Positions 1 to 9,070 are shown, numbered from the stretch's first letter. The stretch is 64,000 nt of DNA from Polaribacter sp. IC066 (GCF_007997085.1 NZ_VORR01000004.1:1-64000), one strand, 5' to 3'. Numbers and translations are program-made. Notes: generated from the letters alone by a model not told the origin.

Positions 1-31
1 TTGAGACCGCAAGATAACATCCATCAAAACA

Positions 32-60
32 AGAAAGGTAGGATTCCCTACTTTTCTGTT
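32..60 (+). terminator. Hairpin terminator of an upstream gene
   Basis: An 11-bp stem (32-42 with 47-57, one G-T pair) closes on a 4-base loop and is followed by T-rich sequence. It precedes the first gene in the window, so it most likely ends a transcript that enters from the left. Confidence 0.5.
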
Positions 61-92
61 TTGAAAAATTAATATCAAAACCTCAAATCTAA

Positions 93-458
93 ATGTTGCG
101 CTTATTACTTGAATTTAAGATTTTAAAAATTTTAACCGTACTATTTATTAGTTTATTTTTTACCTCATGCGGAGAGGAAGATGCTGATTTTAATACAAAC
201 ATTACAAATCAGGTAATATTTTGGTCAGATTTTCAAGGACCACCGATATCTATTACAATAAAAGACAGTAATGGAAGCGGAACGATTACTGCAATATCAG
301 ATAGTTCTCCAGACTGCGGGAGCTCTGGAAGTTTCACTAGAACGTTAAGCCCTGGTAGCTAAACATATACTGCGAGAGACGGTAATTTAGTCTGGAACAA
401 TGGAAAATTCACAATTAATGAGTCCTCTAGTTGCACAACCGTTCTCTTAACTGATTAA
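93..458 (+). pseudogene. Small lipoprotein gene interrupted by an in-frame stop
   Basis: The reading frame opens at 93 with a hydrophobic N-terminus ending in a lipobox-like FTSCG, so the product would be a lipoprotein. It runs 89 codons to a TAA at 360-362. The same frame then continues without interruption for 31 more codons to a TAA at 456-458, with sensible composition (Thr-Tyr-Thr, Trp-Asn-Asn-Gly). One base change in the TAA would give Gly-Ser-Tyr-Thr-Tyr-Thr, which reads as a continuous beta-strand-rich domain. I therefore read this as one gene of about 121 codons carrying a nonsense mutation. The truncated 89-aa product could still be made and exported. The family is not one I can name, and there is no link to the neighbouring channel gene on the other strand. 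Confidence 0.6.
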
Positions 459-484
459 ATATTTTACTAGTTTGTATGAATTAT

Positions 485-520
485 AAATGAGGTTTATTCA
501 GAAATTAAACCTCATTTTTT
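485..520 (+). terminator. Hairpin terminator between convergent genes
   Basis: A 12-bp perfect stem (485-496 with 506-517) is followed by a T run on the + strand. It lies after the disrupted lipoprotein gene and overlaps the stop codon of the convergent channel gene, so it probably serves both directions, more strongly on +. Confidence 0.7.
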
Positions 521-1428
521 TCTACTGCACTTAACGTTTCGTGATCTAAAACAGTATAACCTTCGGCATCAAAACTAGCTGTTTGTTTGTATTTTACATC
601 GGTAATTAAATCTGCGAAATTATAAGAATAAATCTGATACACTACTTGTGAAAAAGATTTTTCGTGATAGTGAAGCACAATATATAAATGTGCGTTTAAC
701 TTTTTTATAGCCTCTTTTGAATACTCAAATAAAGGACTTTCTGTATCAATGTTGTGCACAATGGTCCAAACAGTAGGCAAATACATAATATTACTTCTTT
801 CTAATTTTAGTTCATAAAAGTTCCTTTTAAACTCGCCTTCTTCATCCTTTTCTGTAATCGATAAAGTTACCTTAATCGCTGGCTCAATCATGACTGTTTT
901 TCGGCTATTCATTAAACGAAACATAATTGTTTTCTGATCTTTAAAGTCTCTTAAAATAAGATTTTTACTAAATGCTATATAGGCTTTAGGCTTTGAAAAA
1001 CGACCATACAACATTCCGGTAATAAATGAAAAACACAACAAACCTAGCATCGCCTCAAATACAGCAATAAAGTTTGCCGCAATTCCTTTTGGGACAATTC
1101 CGCCATAACCAACGGTTGTTAATGTTTGTGCACTAAAGAAAAATCCGTTTAAAAAATCCTCTAAAAAAGTACCTTTGGTGTTTGTAATTTGTTCAATACC
1201 AATCAGCACATATAACAAGCCAAACATCATATTTAAAAAGGTATACACCAGCACAATAAGCACAAAAAACTGTGACCAAGAAATACCCATAAAATAACCA
1301 TATAAGTCATTTAAATTTCTTTTTCTGTTGATGTGCTGCACATTGCTTGAGCCATCAGCATTAATTACACTTTTTGCATTTTCTCTAGAATTATGCCCAA
1401 TACCCGGATCTTTTGATTTTTTTGCCAT
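505..1428 (-). CDS. Inward-rectifier (Kir/KirBac-type) potassium channel
   Basis: The 307-aa protein is a two-helix K+ channel of the inner membrane. After a charged N-terminus (1-50) come an outer helix (about 52-78), a pore helix with the K+ selectivity filter TVGYG (about 105-109), and an inner helix (about 115-140). The inner helix ends in an ArgPheSerLysPro segment typical of bacterial Kir channels. The remaining 165 residues form the cytoplasmic IRK-type beta-sandwich that gates these channels by ligand. Its length and domain order match KirBac proteins. It is transcribed alone, toward the convergent terminator at 485-520, and separated from the upstream peptidase gene by another terminator. 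The gating ligand cannot be read from sequence. Confidence 0.9.
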   Translation of the reverse strand: MAKKSKDPGIGHNSRENAKSVINADGSSNVQHINRKRNLNDLYGYFMGISWSQFFVLIVLVYTFLNMMFGLLYVLIGIEQITNTKGTFLEDFLNGFFFSAQTLTTVGYGGIVPKGIAANFIAVFEAMLGLLCFSFITGMLYGRFSKPKAYIAFSKNLILRDFKDQKTIMFRLMNSRKTVMIEPAIKVTLSITEKDEEGEFKRNFYELKLERSNIMYLPTVWTIVHNIDTESPLFEYSKEAIKKLNAHLYIVLHYHEKSFSQVVYQIYSYNFADLITDVKYKQTASFDAEGYTVLDHETLSAVEKNEV

Positions 1429-1441
1429 TTGATAAAAATAA

Positions 1442-1471
1442 AAAAACCGGTTCTTTTCAGAATCGGTTTTT
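1442..1471 (-). terminator. Terminator of the peptidase/tag operon
   Basis: A 12-bp stem with one G-T pair (1442-1453 with 1460-1471) lies 20 bp past the stop of the M49 peptidase. On the minus strand it runs into a T-rich tract, consistent with an intrinsic terminator for the four-gene operon 6232-1492. Confidence 0.75.
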
Positions 1472-1491
1472 AAGCATGTAATTTTTAGTTT

Positions 1492-3522
1492 TTAATTCTC
1501 TGTTCCTAAAAAATTATAATTTTTTGCGTAAAACACCATCTGCTCTTCAAAACTTTTAGGCTGTTGCACAACAATCTCTAAAATAGTTTCATTTTCGTCT
1601 AAAGTTGGTGTTAAAACCGGATTTACAAAACCACTATACGCAGCTTCTGTAAATTGTTCATTTCGCTTTAAAACCTCTTTATGAATCTGCTGATTTACTT
1701 TTACGCCATATCCTTCTACTAGATTTTTAGCAGCTTCAAAATCTCCTTCAGATTTTATGCGTTGTGTTTCACGCAGCAGCCTACCAAAGATCTCTCTTAA
1801 TTTGGTGTAATCTGTAATATTAAAGTAAGTATTGCCATTTTCTTTTACGATTTTTTCGATCACATTTTCTTTTTCACCTTGCTCAAATGCCCAAGCAGAA
1901 ACCCATTGACGGTTTACCATATGGTCTTCTTCAATATCATCACCCAAATTAATTCGATTTAATTGCGTCATCAATCCATTTCTAATATAGCCATCATAAG
2001 CCGCCATGCCCAATTCTATAACATTATCGGTTAAGCCTAATTCTTGCAATTTTGAATCCATTAAATAATACAATCCTACTAAATCTGCACGTCCCTCTTC
2101 CATGGTAGAAGCATAATTTTGCAAGGTTTCTTTAGGTTGCCCAATACCTTTATTTATTCTACCAGATGCATGCCCAACAACCTCATGCAAAGCGGTGTGT
2201 AATTTATCGGCAATTTGACCATGTTTCTGTTCTAATCTAATTTCCTCTTCATCGTGTGCAAATTCTTTTAAACGACCCGTGCCACCTGCATTATTATAAG
2301 CGCCAATGATGTTGCCTAAAGAAACCGATTTAGAACCATGTTGTTGACGAATCCAATTATTATTGGGTAAATTTACGCCGATAGGTGTGCTTGGCGATGC
2401 ATCTCCTGCCTCACCAGCAACATTTACCGTTTTGTAAGAAACCCCTACAACATTCTCCTTTTTATGTGTTGGGTCTAAAGGAGCATTGTCTTCAAACCAT
2501 TGTGCATTCTCTGCTAAAACTTTCATTTTACGAGACATATCAAAATCTTTAATTTGCACAATCGTTTCATAAGAACCTCTATAGCCTTTAGGGTCGTTAT
2601 ACACCTCTATAAAACCGTTGATCCAATCTATATTCCCTTCAATAGAAGTTGCCCAAGCAATACAATAAGTGTCCCAAGTATCAAGGCTTCCTGTTTTATA
2701 ATACTCAATTAACAGACCTAAAGCATTTGCCTGTTTTTCGTTTTCTGCAACTCCTTTTGCTTTTTCTAACCAACCGATAATCGCATCGATTGCGGTACCA
2801 TACATTCCGCCAGATTTCCATACTTTTTCTACAAGCTGCCCATTTTCTCTCACCAATTTAGAGTTTAAACCTGCTTCTATTGGCATACCTTCCGGACCTT
2901 TATACGCTGTTTCATAAAAGTCAACCACCTCTTTATCTGTAATATCTGGTGCATAAAAATTAATTGCTGATGACAGAATAGTATCAACTCCAGATTTTTT
3001 ATTTACTTTTTTAGCATCTGCGTCATTAAAAATAACCTCGATAACTTCTGAAGGTATTTGCGTATTAGAGTTTTTTAATAAATCATTTATAAAATACTCT
3101 TTAGAGAATGCTGGTTTCATCTTATCATTTGAATAATGATGATGAATTCCGTTAGAAAACCAAACTCTTTTTAAATAGGTTTTAAATAGTTTAAAATCGG
3201 CGCTTTCTTTATCTCCCTTATAATTTTGGTTGATATTTTCTAACCCCTTTCTAACACTTAAATTATAACGGTAATTTTGATCCCACATAATATCTCTGCC
3301 AGACAAACCCGCTTGTGTTAAATAATAAACAAGCTTTTTTTCTTTTAAAGTAAGTTCTTCAAAACCGGGTATTTGGTAGCGCAGCACTTTAATATCTGCA
3401 AATTGCTCTACAAAATAATTAAATTCACTTACTTCTTTGGTTGTTTCTTTCTTGTTTTCAGCAGCACAAGAAGCTAATAATATAGCTACCGAAAACATGT
3501 AAAGTATCTGTTTAATTTTCAT
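1492..3522 (-). CDS. Dipeptidyl-peptidase III-like zinc metallopeptidase (M49), lipoprotein
   Basis: This is a 676-aa exopeptidase of family M49. Members remove dipeptides from the N-terminus of short peptides using one zinc ion. The zinc motif HEVVGH (HExxGH, the M49 hallmark) is at about 446-451, followed by EEGRAD at about 475-480, which supplies the third ligand. The N-terminus is a lipoprotein signal (hydrophobic stretch ending LLASCAAE), so the enzyme is probably anchored in the envelope facing the periplasm. A longer reading frame opens 14 codons upstream at 3564, but its added residues (a polar stretch rich in Ile, Lys and Asn) would spoil the lipoprotein signal, so I start at the MetLysIleLys at 3522. 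It is the last gene of an operon with a second peptidase-like lipoprotein. Confidence 0.88.
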   Translation of the reverse strand: MKIKQILYMFSVAILLASCAAENKKETTKEVSEFNYFVEQFADIKVLRYQIPGFEELTLKEKKLVYYLTQAGLSGRDIMWDQNYRYNLSVRKGLENINQNYKGDKESADFKLFKTYLKRVWFSNGIHHHYSNDKMKPAFSKEYFINDLLKNSNTQIPSEVIEVIFNDADAKKVNKKSGVDTILSSAINFYAPDITDKEVVDFYETAYKGPEGMPIEAGLNSKLVRENGQLVEKVWKSGGMYGTAIDAIIGWLEKAKGVAENEKQANALGLLIEYYKTGSLDTWDTYCIAWATSIEGNIDWINGFIEVYNDPKGYRGSYETIVQIKDFDMSRKMKVLAENAQWFEDNAPLDPTHKKENVVGVSYKTVNVAGEAGDASPSTPIGVNLPNNNWIRQQHGSKSVSLGNIIGAYNNAGGTGRLKEFAHDEEEIRLEQKHGQIADKLHTALHEVVGHASGRINKGIGQPKETLQNYASTMEEGRADLVGLYYLMDSKLQELGLTDNVIELGMAAYDGYIRNGLMTQLNRINLGDDIEEDHMVNRQWVSAWAFEQGEKENVIEKIVKENGNTYFNITDYTKLREIFGRLLRETQRIKSEGDFEAAKNLVEGYGVKVNQQIHKEVLKRNEQFTEAAYSGFVNPVLTPTLDENETILEIVVQQPKSFEEQMVFYAKNYNFLGTEN

Positions 3523-3566
3523 TTTATTTTTATTTTTAATTATGATAGATGTATAAATATACAATT

Positions 3567-4328
3567 TTACGATTGATTTTTACGAATATTTTTTAGGCGA
3601 AACCAAGCTAGTTTATGTCTTTGTGTGTAGATAAAAAAGCAACCAAGATCTAATAAAAAGTAAAACAAACTGATACCACTTGGCGGATTATTACTTGGCA
3701 AAAATTCAAAAACCTCAAAACCTATACTTGGCCATTTCCAGCAACCAAAGGCTGTTCCTCCTATTTCTAAAATAGCCACTAAAATGTACATCGAATAAAA
3801 AAACAATCTGTCTTTTGGTCTTTTTAATAGTAATAGAAATACACAAAAAGTCATTACAAAACCAAAGACATCAGTAAAAAAAACCAAATAAATAATAGCA
3901 AAAACTGCTATCGCAATGGCAAATAACTGTTCTATTGCCTTATTGTATTTTCTAACAATAGACGCTTTGCTAAACATAAAAATTCTGCCATATAGAGCTG
4001 CATGACCAATAGGCACGTACAACGGCACGTTTTCTAATCGATACGTGTACATGCTTAATCCTCTAGAAAACAAATACTCTCCGACAAAACCTAAAATAAC
4101 CGCGTAAATCATAAGTTCTTTTACTCTTGGTATCGACCTAAAATACATTTTAAAGAAGCCCGCTAGCATTAAAATATTAATCCATATTTGCGAATCAGAA
4201 ACGTGTTTAGAAAAATAGATGCTATCAAAAAATAACACAAAAACGAAGAATACAAATCGCCCAACTTCTCTATTAAATATAGATATAATCTGCTTTAAAT
4301 CTTCTTTAGGTACACTTAAAATTTTCAT
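3567..4328 (-). CDS. Polytopic membrane protein of unknown function
   Basis: The 253-aa product is hydrophobic through most of its length, with about seven predicted membrane spans and short polar loops, then a basic C-terminal tail (about 238-253). Visible features are a ProIleGlyHisAla segment mid-protein and a GlyThrAlaPheGlyCysTrpLysTrp segment near 200, but I do not recognise the family and assign no function. Its start overlaps the stop of tag by one base (ATGA-type), and its stop lies just upstream of the M49 peptidase, so it is co-transcribed and probably translationally coupled to tag. Confidence 0.75.
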   Translation of the reverse strand: MKILSVPKEDLKQIISIFNREVGRFVFFVFVLFFDSIYFSKHVSDSQIWINILMLAGFFKMYFRSIPRVKELMIYAVILGFVGEYLFSRGLSMYTYRLENVPLYVPIGHAALYGRIFMFSKASIVRKYNKAIEQLFAIAIAVFAIIYLVFFTDVFGFVMTFCVFLLLLKRPKDRLFFYSMYILVAILEIGGTAFGCWKWPSIGFEVFEFLPSNNPPSGISLFYFLLDLGCFFIYTQRHKLAWFRLKNIRKNQS

Positions 4329-4885
4329 TAATTTTTATGTTTAAAGCAATCTATTGTATGATCATTTACCATACCAACTGCCTGCATATACGCATACATC
4401 ACTGTAGAGCCCGTAAACTTAAAACCGCGTTTTTTTAAATCTTTAGACAGTTTATCAGAAATTTCTGTAGTTGCTGGCACTACTGCTTTTGTTTGAAATT
4501 CATTTACAATAGGCTTCTTATTTACATAACCCCAAACAAAATTAGAAAAGGAGCCAAACTCTTTCTGAATCTCAATAAATAATTGTGCGTTAGAAATGGC
4601 ACTTCTAATCTTTAATTTATTTCTGATAATACCCGCATCTTGCATCAATTCAGTAAACTTACTTTCTGGATAGGTTGCTATTTTCTGATAATCGAACGCA
4701 TCGAATGCTTTTCTAAAATTTTCTCTTTTATTCAGAATTGTACTCCAACTAACCCCTGCTTGAAAAGTTTCTAACACTAAAAACTCAAATAAAGTAGCAT
4801 CATCATAAACAGGAATTCCCCATTCGGTATCGTGATATTCTTGATATAATTTACTGTCAGTTACCCAAAAGCATCGCTGTTTCAT
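4328..4885 (-). CDS. tag: DNA-3-methyladenine glycosylase I
   Basis: This base-excision-repair enzyme removes N3-methyladenine (and 3-methylguanine) from alkylated DNA. The 185-aa length fits the Tag family. Zinc ligands characteristic of Tag are present: Cys5 and His18 at the N-terminus, and the pair His176/Cys180 in the C-terminal HTIDCFKH motif. The ValSerTrpSerThrIleLeuAsnLysArg segment near 45-55 is the family helix-hairpin-helix region. It starts directly after the stop of the M24-family gene and overlaps the following membrane-protein gene by one base, so it is an internal operon gene. No alkylation-response operator was seen. Confidence 0.95.
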   Translation of the reverse strand: MKQRCFWVTDSKLYQEYHDTEWGIPVYDDATLFEFLVLETFQAGVSWSTILNKRENFRKAFDAFDYQKIATYPESKFTELMQDAGIIRNKLKIRSAISNAQLFIEIQKEFGSFSNFVWGYVNKKPIVNEFQTKAVVPATTEISDKLSKDLKKRGFKFTGSTVMYAYMQAVGMVNDHTIDCFKHKN

Positions 4886-6232
4886 CTACCTTATTTTTAT
4901 AGGTTTAATGGCAGTTTGTCTTTCATTAACGTATTCAAAAGTGCCATCACCAAAAAAACCAGCTTCTTCTAACATAATTCTAATATCCTTGTTCCATTCT
5001 TTGATAAAAACAGTGGTATTTAACTCAATTGCGTACGCCGTATTTTTTTGCAACGGATAATCGCCATTAAAAGGAACACCCTCTTGAGAATCCCACATTC
5101 CGATAGTGGTACCTGCGCTATGACCGTATTTTCCTAAAGGATGTGTATAGATAGAAGGCAATAATCCTTCGTTTTTTCCTTCGGATAAAGATTTTGCTAG
5201 AATTTCATTTCCGGTTTTGCCCGCTTTCATATTGCTTGTTAAAATATCTTGTACTCTATTTCCCTTTTGAAAAGCATCTTTTAAAAAAACAGGAACTTCA
5301 TTTTCATCCTCCTTTAAAACATAGGCATGCTGCTGGCAGTCTGTATTTAAACCGATATATGTAATTCCGAAATCGCAATGCAATAAATCTCCTTTTAAAA
5401 TTGTTTTTTCATCTTTACCTTTCGAAAAAGATTCAATATGAGATTTTAAGGCTTCCTTATTTCTTTGTACATCTACCGTTGGATGAAACCAAGTTTCTAA
5501 TCCCAAATCGGTTACTTTTTGTCTTAAAGACCAAACCAGATCTTCTGTCGTTGTTTTACCCGGAATAATGCTATTTTCAGAAAACGTATCATCAATGATA
5601 TCATGTGTAATTTTTACTAAATCTTTAAACAAAGCAAGCTCTTTTTCGGTTCTTGTTTCAATCCAAGCAATCGCTAATTTTTCTGCAGAAACTAATTTAG
5701 AGCTCAGTGCTTCTGGCAAATTTTCTGTTAATTCGTCATAATCAGTTTTTACCAAACCATCTGCCAAAGCAAAATATTTAGAAAAATTGATGCCTATTTT
5801 ATCAGGATTTCTTTCTTTGATAATGTCTACTAACGCTTTCCATTGCTCTGGTTCTTTTTCTTTATCCCAAGCAGATTGTATATTTTTACCAATATCATAT
5901 CTAGCAACCGCCAATCTTTCTACTGTGTTTTTTTCTTTATTTCTATAAAAAACAATGATGGTTCTTCTTCTTGCATTTAACCAAGTTGCCGGCAACATCG
6001 TTTTTAAAACGGGGTCTTCGTTGTATTCTCTAGATATTAACAGCCACATATCAATATTTGATTGATCCATTAATTTTGGTAACAAATTTTTAAACCTATC
6101 TTCTAAAATTTCGTCTTTTAAAGAAGCTCTATCTTGCTCTTTTAAAATTGAATAGCTATTCTTTTCTATTCTTTTTTCGGTGCAAGAAAAAGAGATACAC
6201 AAAACCAGTAATGCAACTATTTTATACTTCAT
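4886..6232 (-). CDS. M24-family (Xaa-Pro dipeptidase-like) metallopeptidase, lipoprotein
   Basis: The 448-aa protein has a lipoprotein signal (SFSCTEKR), an N-terminal creatinase-like domain (about 40-200), and a C-terminal pita-bread fold. All five expected metal ligands of M24 enzymes are recognisable in the second half: Asp in HCDFG, Asp in NTDC, His in HPLGKYGH, Glu in YAIELN and Glu in MLEEAG. It is therefore probably catalytic, hydrolysing peptides with proline at the second position, in the envelope. It is the first gene of the operon M24 - tag - membrane protein - M49 peptidase. Pairing with the M49 enzyme suggests envelope peptide breakdown, while tag may simply share the transcript. 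The exact substrate is unknown. Confidence 0.85.
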   Translation of the reverse strand: MKYKIVALLVLCISFSCTEKRIEKNSYSILKEQDRASLKDEILEDRFKNLLPKLMDQSNIDMWLLISREYNEDPVLKTMLPATWLNARRRTIIVFYRNKEKNTVERLAVARYDIGKNIQSAWDKEKEPEQWKALVDIIKERNPDKIGINFSKYFALADGLVKTDYDELTENLPEALSSKLVSAEKLAIAWIETRTEKELALFKDLVKITHDIIDDTFSENSIIPGKTTTEDLVWSLRQKVTDLGLETWFHPTVDVQRNKEALKSHIESFSKGKDEKTILKGDLLHCDFGITYIGLNTDCQQHAYVLKEDENEVPVFLKDAFQKGNRVQDILTSNMKAGKTGNEILAKSLSEGKNEGLLPSIYTHPLGKYGHSAGTTIGMWDSQEGVPFNGDYPLQKNTAYAIELNTTVFIKEWNKDIRIMLEEAGFFGDGTFEYVNERQTAIKPIKIR

Positions 6233-6375
6233 CTAAAATATTTTAAGGTTTAAAATTAATATTAAAAGAATTAAAAAGCGCTGTATTTCAAAATAATTTA
6301 AGATTTTAAACATTCGTTTATTCACTCGGGCTATGTGTACCCTCATTTTAAGTTTTATACTCTTAATTACGGCCT

Positions 6376-6383
6376 TATTTTTG
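6376..6383 (+). promoter_or_regulatory. Candidate -7 element TATTTTTG
   Basis: The octamer matches the Bacteroidota -7 consensus TAnnTTTG and lies 77 bp upstream of the DUF6146 start. No convincing TTTG -33 element is present at the expected distance, so this is a partial promoter match. Confidence 0.35.
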
Positions 6384-6459
6384 TAGAATCTTAAATGAAA
6401 ATAAAATATTTATTCCTAAACAGGAAAAAACTTATATAAATTTTATACCTTTATATACT

Positions 6460-6894
6460 ATGAAACTTTTAAAACAAATACTTGTACTTTTAACTTTTGG
6501 CATCTTTTTTTGGGCATGTGGATCTACGTCTCTCATTAAAAAAAATGGCGACAAAGAAGAACCTGTTGTAATTGCCAATGATAGTCTAGCCTATGAAATT
6601 ACAATTATTGATATTGGCTTTACTGCTTTTTTAAACAGTATAGCGCAACCAGAAGGGTTTTATTCGCAAAACTATCTAGAAACTAGAAATAGGGTTTGGG
6701 TAACCACCTGGAATATGAGAGCCCTAAACCTTGGGCAATACAGCCCTATAATCTATGAAAATATCATCGATTACCAGCAAAATGTAGACTACGGATATGA
6801 AGTAAACTACAAACTATTTAATTATTTTTTGTTCGCACAAAATAAATATGAAATGAATTTAGGCGGCGGATTTCAGAGAAATAGAATTAATTAG
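6460..6894 (+). CDS. DUF6146 family lipoprotein
   Basis: The 144-aa product carries a lipoprotein signal (FFWACGSTS) and then the compact domain found in DUF6146 proteins of Flavobacteriia, with the conserved-looking motifs GFYSQNYLETRN and YEVNYKLFNYF near the C-terminus. Family function is not known. Its 3' end overlaps the convergent folA gene by 8 bases (6887-6894), so the two transcripts must terminate inside each other's genes or read through antisense. Confidence 0.75.
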   Translation: MKLLKQILVLLTFGIFFWACGSTSLIKKNGDKEEPVVIANDSLAYEITIIDIGFTAFLNSIAQPEGFYSQNYLETRNRVWVTTWNMRALNLGQYSPIIYENIIDYQQNVDYGYEVNYKLFNYFLFAQNKYEMNLGGGFQRNRIN

Positions 6895-7381
6895 CAATTT
6901 TTTCATAGCGAACAAAACTGTACGCCAATTTATTTTTTTCATCGGCTTCAAAATCTTCTCTAGCAACTTCTTTCCATACCTTTAAATTTATTTCAGGAAA
7001 AAAAACATCCGCATCAAACTCTTGATGCACTAAAGTAAGATCTAACACATCTGCCGCATCAATTTCTATAGCGTTTTTATACACCTGGGCACCACCAATG
7101 ATAAAAACGTGTGCTTCTTCTTTTGCTATTTCTAGCGCTTGCTCTAAACTATTGGCAATTAAACACCCGTCTTTAACATAGTTTTCATTTCTAGTAATAA
7201 TTACTGTGGTTCTGTTTGGCAGTGGCCTGCCGATAGATTCGAAAGTATTTCTACCCATTAAAATATAATGGCCTGTTGTTAGCTTTTTAAAACGTTTTAA
7301 ATCTGCAGGTATATGCCAAATTAAATCATTGTCTTTCCCTAATGCATTATTTTGTGCAATTGCTGCTATAATTGTAATCAT
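6887..7381 (-). CDS. folA: Dihydrofolate reductase
   Basis: This enzyme reduces 7,8-dihydrofolate to tetrahydrofolate with NADPH, regenerating the folate used by thymidylate synthase. The 164-aa length is normal. Diagnostic segments are AAIAQNNALGKDNDLIWHIP at the N-terminus (Met20-loop region and substrate site), the GRNTFESIGRPLPNRT cofactor motif, and FIIGGAQVYKNA in the second half. thyA lies 670 bp away on the same strand but is separated by another gene and a terminator, so they are neighbours rather than an operon. Confidence 0.96.
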   Translation of the reverse strand: MITIIAAIAQNNALGKDNDLIWHIPADLKRFKKLTTGHYILMGRNTFESIGRPLPNRTTVIITRNENYVKDGCLIANSLEQALEIAKEEAHVFIIGGAQVYKNAIEIDAADVLDLTLVHQEFDADVFFPEINLKVWKEVAREDFEADEKNKLAYSFVRYEKIAN

Positions 7382-7626
7382 CGTGCCTTCAATTTTATGT
7401 AAAATTACTATAAATGTTTTGAGATTTAACGTTTTTTGCCAATTTTGATAAAAATTTGATTGCTAACGAAACCGTTTTCGACCTAAAATTACTGAAAATC
7501 AGACAAAAAGAAAAGGTGCTTTTTTTAAAAATATAACAATTTAGGTCTGCTTTTATTTTGAATTATTAAAATTTGATAAGTTCAAATTGCAGAACTCATA
7601 ATTTTTTATCTCTTTATAAATTATTG
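7382..7626. other. Divergent intergenic region, no gene seen
   Basis: This is AT-rich DNA between folA and the glycogen-binding-domain gene that should hold the folA promoter. No conserved structure was recognised. Confidence 0.4.
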
Positions 7627-7657
7627 TTTGTAGAAACAATCTTCTTGTATACTTTTA
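7627..7657 (+). promoter_or_regulatory. Bacteroidota-type promoter (TTTG-N19-TACTTTTA)
   Basis: TTTG at 7627-7630 is followed after exactly 19 bases by TACTTTTA at 7650-7657, close to the TTTG-N19-TAnnTTTG consensus. It places the transcript start near 7663 and shows that translation must begin at the ATG at 7681, not at the upstream in-frame ATG at 7573. Confidence 0.6.
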
Positions 7658-7680
7658 CTACATCATTTAATTTGATACTT

Positions 7681-7977
7681 ATGGCGATTAAAAAACAATT
7701 TTTAAAAAGTAAACCAGTGTGTAAAGTAACTTTTATTTTACCAGCTGAAGAGGCAAGTAGTGTTTCCGTTATTGGGACTTTTAATGAATGGGATGATGCA
7801 GCGACACCGCTTAAAAAATTAAAAAACGGATCTTTTAAAGGCACTATTGATTTAGAATCTGGTGTTTCTCATGAATTCAGATATTTGGTTGATGGCGCAT
7901 ATATAAACGAAAAAGAAGCAGACGCTTTTAAATGGAGCGATTATGCTGGCGCTGAAAACAGCGTTTTAAGTTTATAA
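7681..7977 (+). CDS. Glycogen-binding (CBM48/isoamylase early set) domain protein
   Basis: The 98-aa protein is little more than one beta-sandwich domain of the isoamylase-N/AMPK glycogen-binding type. A basic N-terminus (MAIKKQFLKSK) is followed by strands including VTFILPAEEA, the VIGTFNEWDD motif with the conserved Trp, and HEFRYLVDGAY. Such stand-alone domains are common in Flavobacteriia. They probably bind glycogen or a related alpha-glucan in the cytoplasm, as no signal peptide is present. A longer frame exists from 7573, but the promoter at 7627-7657 sits inside it, so I chose 7681. The gene is monocistronic and ends at a strong hairpin. Confidence 0.8.
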   Translation: MAIKKQFLKSKPVCKVTFILPAEEASSVSVIGTFNEWDDAATPLKKLKNGSFKGTIDLESGVSHEFRYLVDGAYINEKEADAFKWSDYAGAENSVLSL

Positions 7978-7995
7978 TAAAAATAGTTACAGGAT

Positions 7996-8035
7996 ATGAA
8001 AAGAGCTTTCAAATGAATTTGAAAGCTCTTTTCAT
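7996..8035. terminator. Bidirectional hairpin terminator
   Basis: An 18-bp perfect stem (7996-8013 with 8018-8035) and 4-base loop lies between the convergent glycogen-binding-domain gene and thyA. The A and T runs on the two flanks allow it to work in both directions. Confidence 0.9.
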
Positions 8036-8051
8036 GTTATTTTAAAATTCG

Positions 8052-8876
8052 TTAAACGGCAACTGCCCCTTTTATATGAGGATGTGGATTGTAATCTAAT
8101 AACTCAAAATCATTAAAAGTAAACGCTTCGATGTCTTTTATAGCCGAATTTATTTTCATTTTTGGTAAGGGTCTAAAGTCTCTAGATAATTGTAATTCTA
8201 ATTGTTCTACATGATTGTTATAAATGTGAGCATCTCCAAAAGTATGAATAAACTCGCCTGCTTCATAACCACAAACTTGTGCAATCATCATGGTAAATAA
8301 TGCATAAGACGCAATATTAAAAGGAACGCCCAAAAATATATCTGCACTTCTTTGGTATAATTGACACGATAATTTGCCTTCTGAAACGTAAAACTGAAAA
8401 AATGCATGACAAGGAGGTAACGCTGCTTTTCCGTTTGCAACATTATCAGAAAAAGAAATACTAGTATCTGGCAATACAGAAGGATTCCAAGCAGAAACCA
8501 ACATTCTTCTCGAATTAGGATTTTTCTTTAAAGTATCAATAACTTCTTTTAATTGATCTACTTCATCGCTGTTCCAATTTCGCCATTGATGCCCATAAAC
8601 AGGCCCGAGGTCGCCATTTTCATCAGCCCAAGAATTCCATATTTTTACCCCGTTCTCTTGCAAATAGTTAATATTTGTGTCACCTTTTATAAACCAAAGT
8701 AGTTCATGCACAATAGACTTTAAATGCAATTTTTTAGTGGTAACCATCGGAAATCCGTCAGTTAAATCAAAACGCATTTGATAGCCAAAAACACTTTTTG
8801 TTCCGGTGCCGGTTCGGTCTCCTTTTTCATTTCCGTTTTCTAAAACGTGTTTTACTAAATCGTGGTATTGTTTCAT
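8052..8876 (-). CDS. thyA: Thymidylate synthase
   Basis: This enzyme methylates dUMP to dTMP with 5,10-methylene-tetrahydrofolate, yielding dihydrofolate for FolA. The 274-aa sequence carries the N-terminal [11 protein letters not shown] phosphate-binding loop, the conserved [20 protein letters not shown] segment, the catalytic Cys156 in [11 protein letters not shown], and the nucleotide site [18 protein letters not shown]. About 12 extra residues precede the catalytic cysteine (ProAspThrSerIleSer and following) compared with the short enzymes of other phyla; from memory this is usual in Flavobacteriia. Transcribed alone, with its terminator at 7996-8035. Confidence 0.97.
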   Translation of the reverse strand: MKQYHDLVKHVLENGNEKGDRTGTGTKSVFGYQMRFDLTDGFPMVTTKKLHLKSIVHELLWFIKGDTNINYLQENGVKIWNSWADENGDLGPVYGHQWRNWNSDEVDQLKEVIDTLKKNPNSRRMLVSAWNPSVLPDTSISFSDNVANGKAALPPCHAFFQFYVSEGKLSCQLYQRSADIFLGVPFNIASYALFTMMIAQVCGYEAGEFIHTFGDAHIYNNHVEQLELQLSRDFRPLPKMKINSAIKDIEAFTFNDFELLDYNPHPHIKGAVAV

Positions 8877-9021
8877 ATAACCAAACTTACGCTTCCTAAA
8901 GGGAAGAAACTCTTGTGTTAATAATTGTTTGTAAAATTAAAGAATGATAAATTCTTTTTTATTATTAAAATATAAATGTTGTCCATAGGTTGTTAACTAT
9001 TGCTTTTAAATACTGAATAAA

Positions 9022-9059
9022 GCCGTTTAATTTCCCCCTTTTGGGGGGAATTAAACGGC
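9022..9059 (-). terminator. Terminator of the nupC operon
   Basis: A 17-bp stem with one G-T pair (9022-9038 with 9043-9059) and a TTTT loop sits 12 bp past the nucleoside transporter stop codon. The C/G-rich inner part makes it among the strongest hairpins in the window. Confidence 0.85.
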
Positions 9060-9070
9060 AAAAACTTCTT

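Noticed and set aside
7573-7680. An in-frame N-terminal extension of 36 codons for the glycogen-binding-domain gene
   Set aside because: A promoter of consensus spacing (TTTG-N19-TACTTTTA, 7627-7657) lies inside it, and the extra residues are unlike the family, so the start is at 7681.
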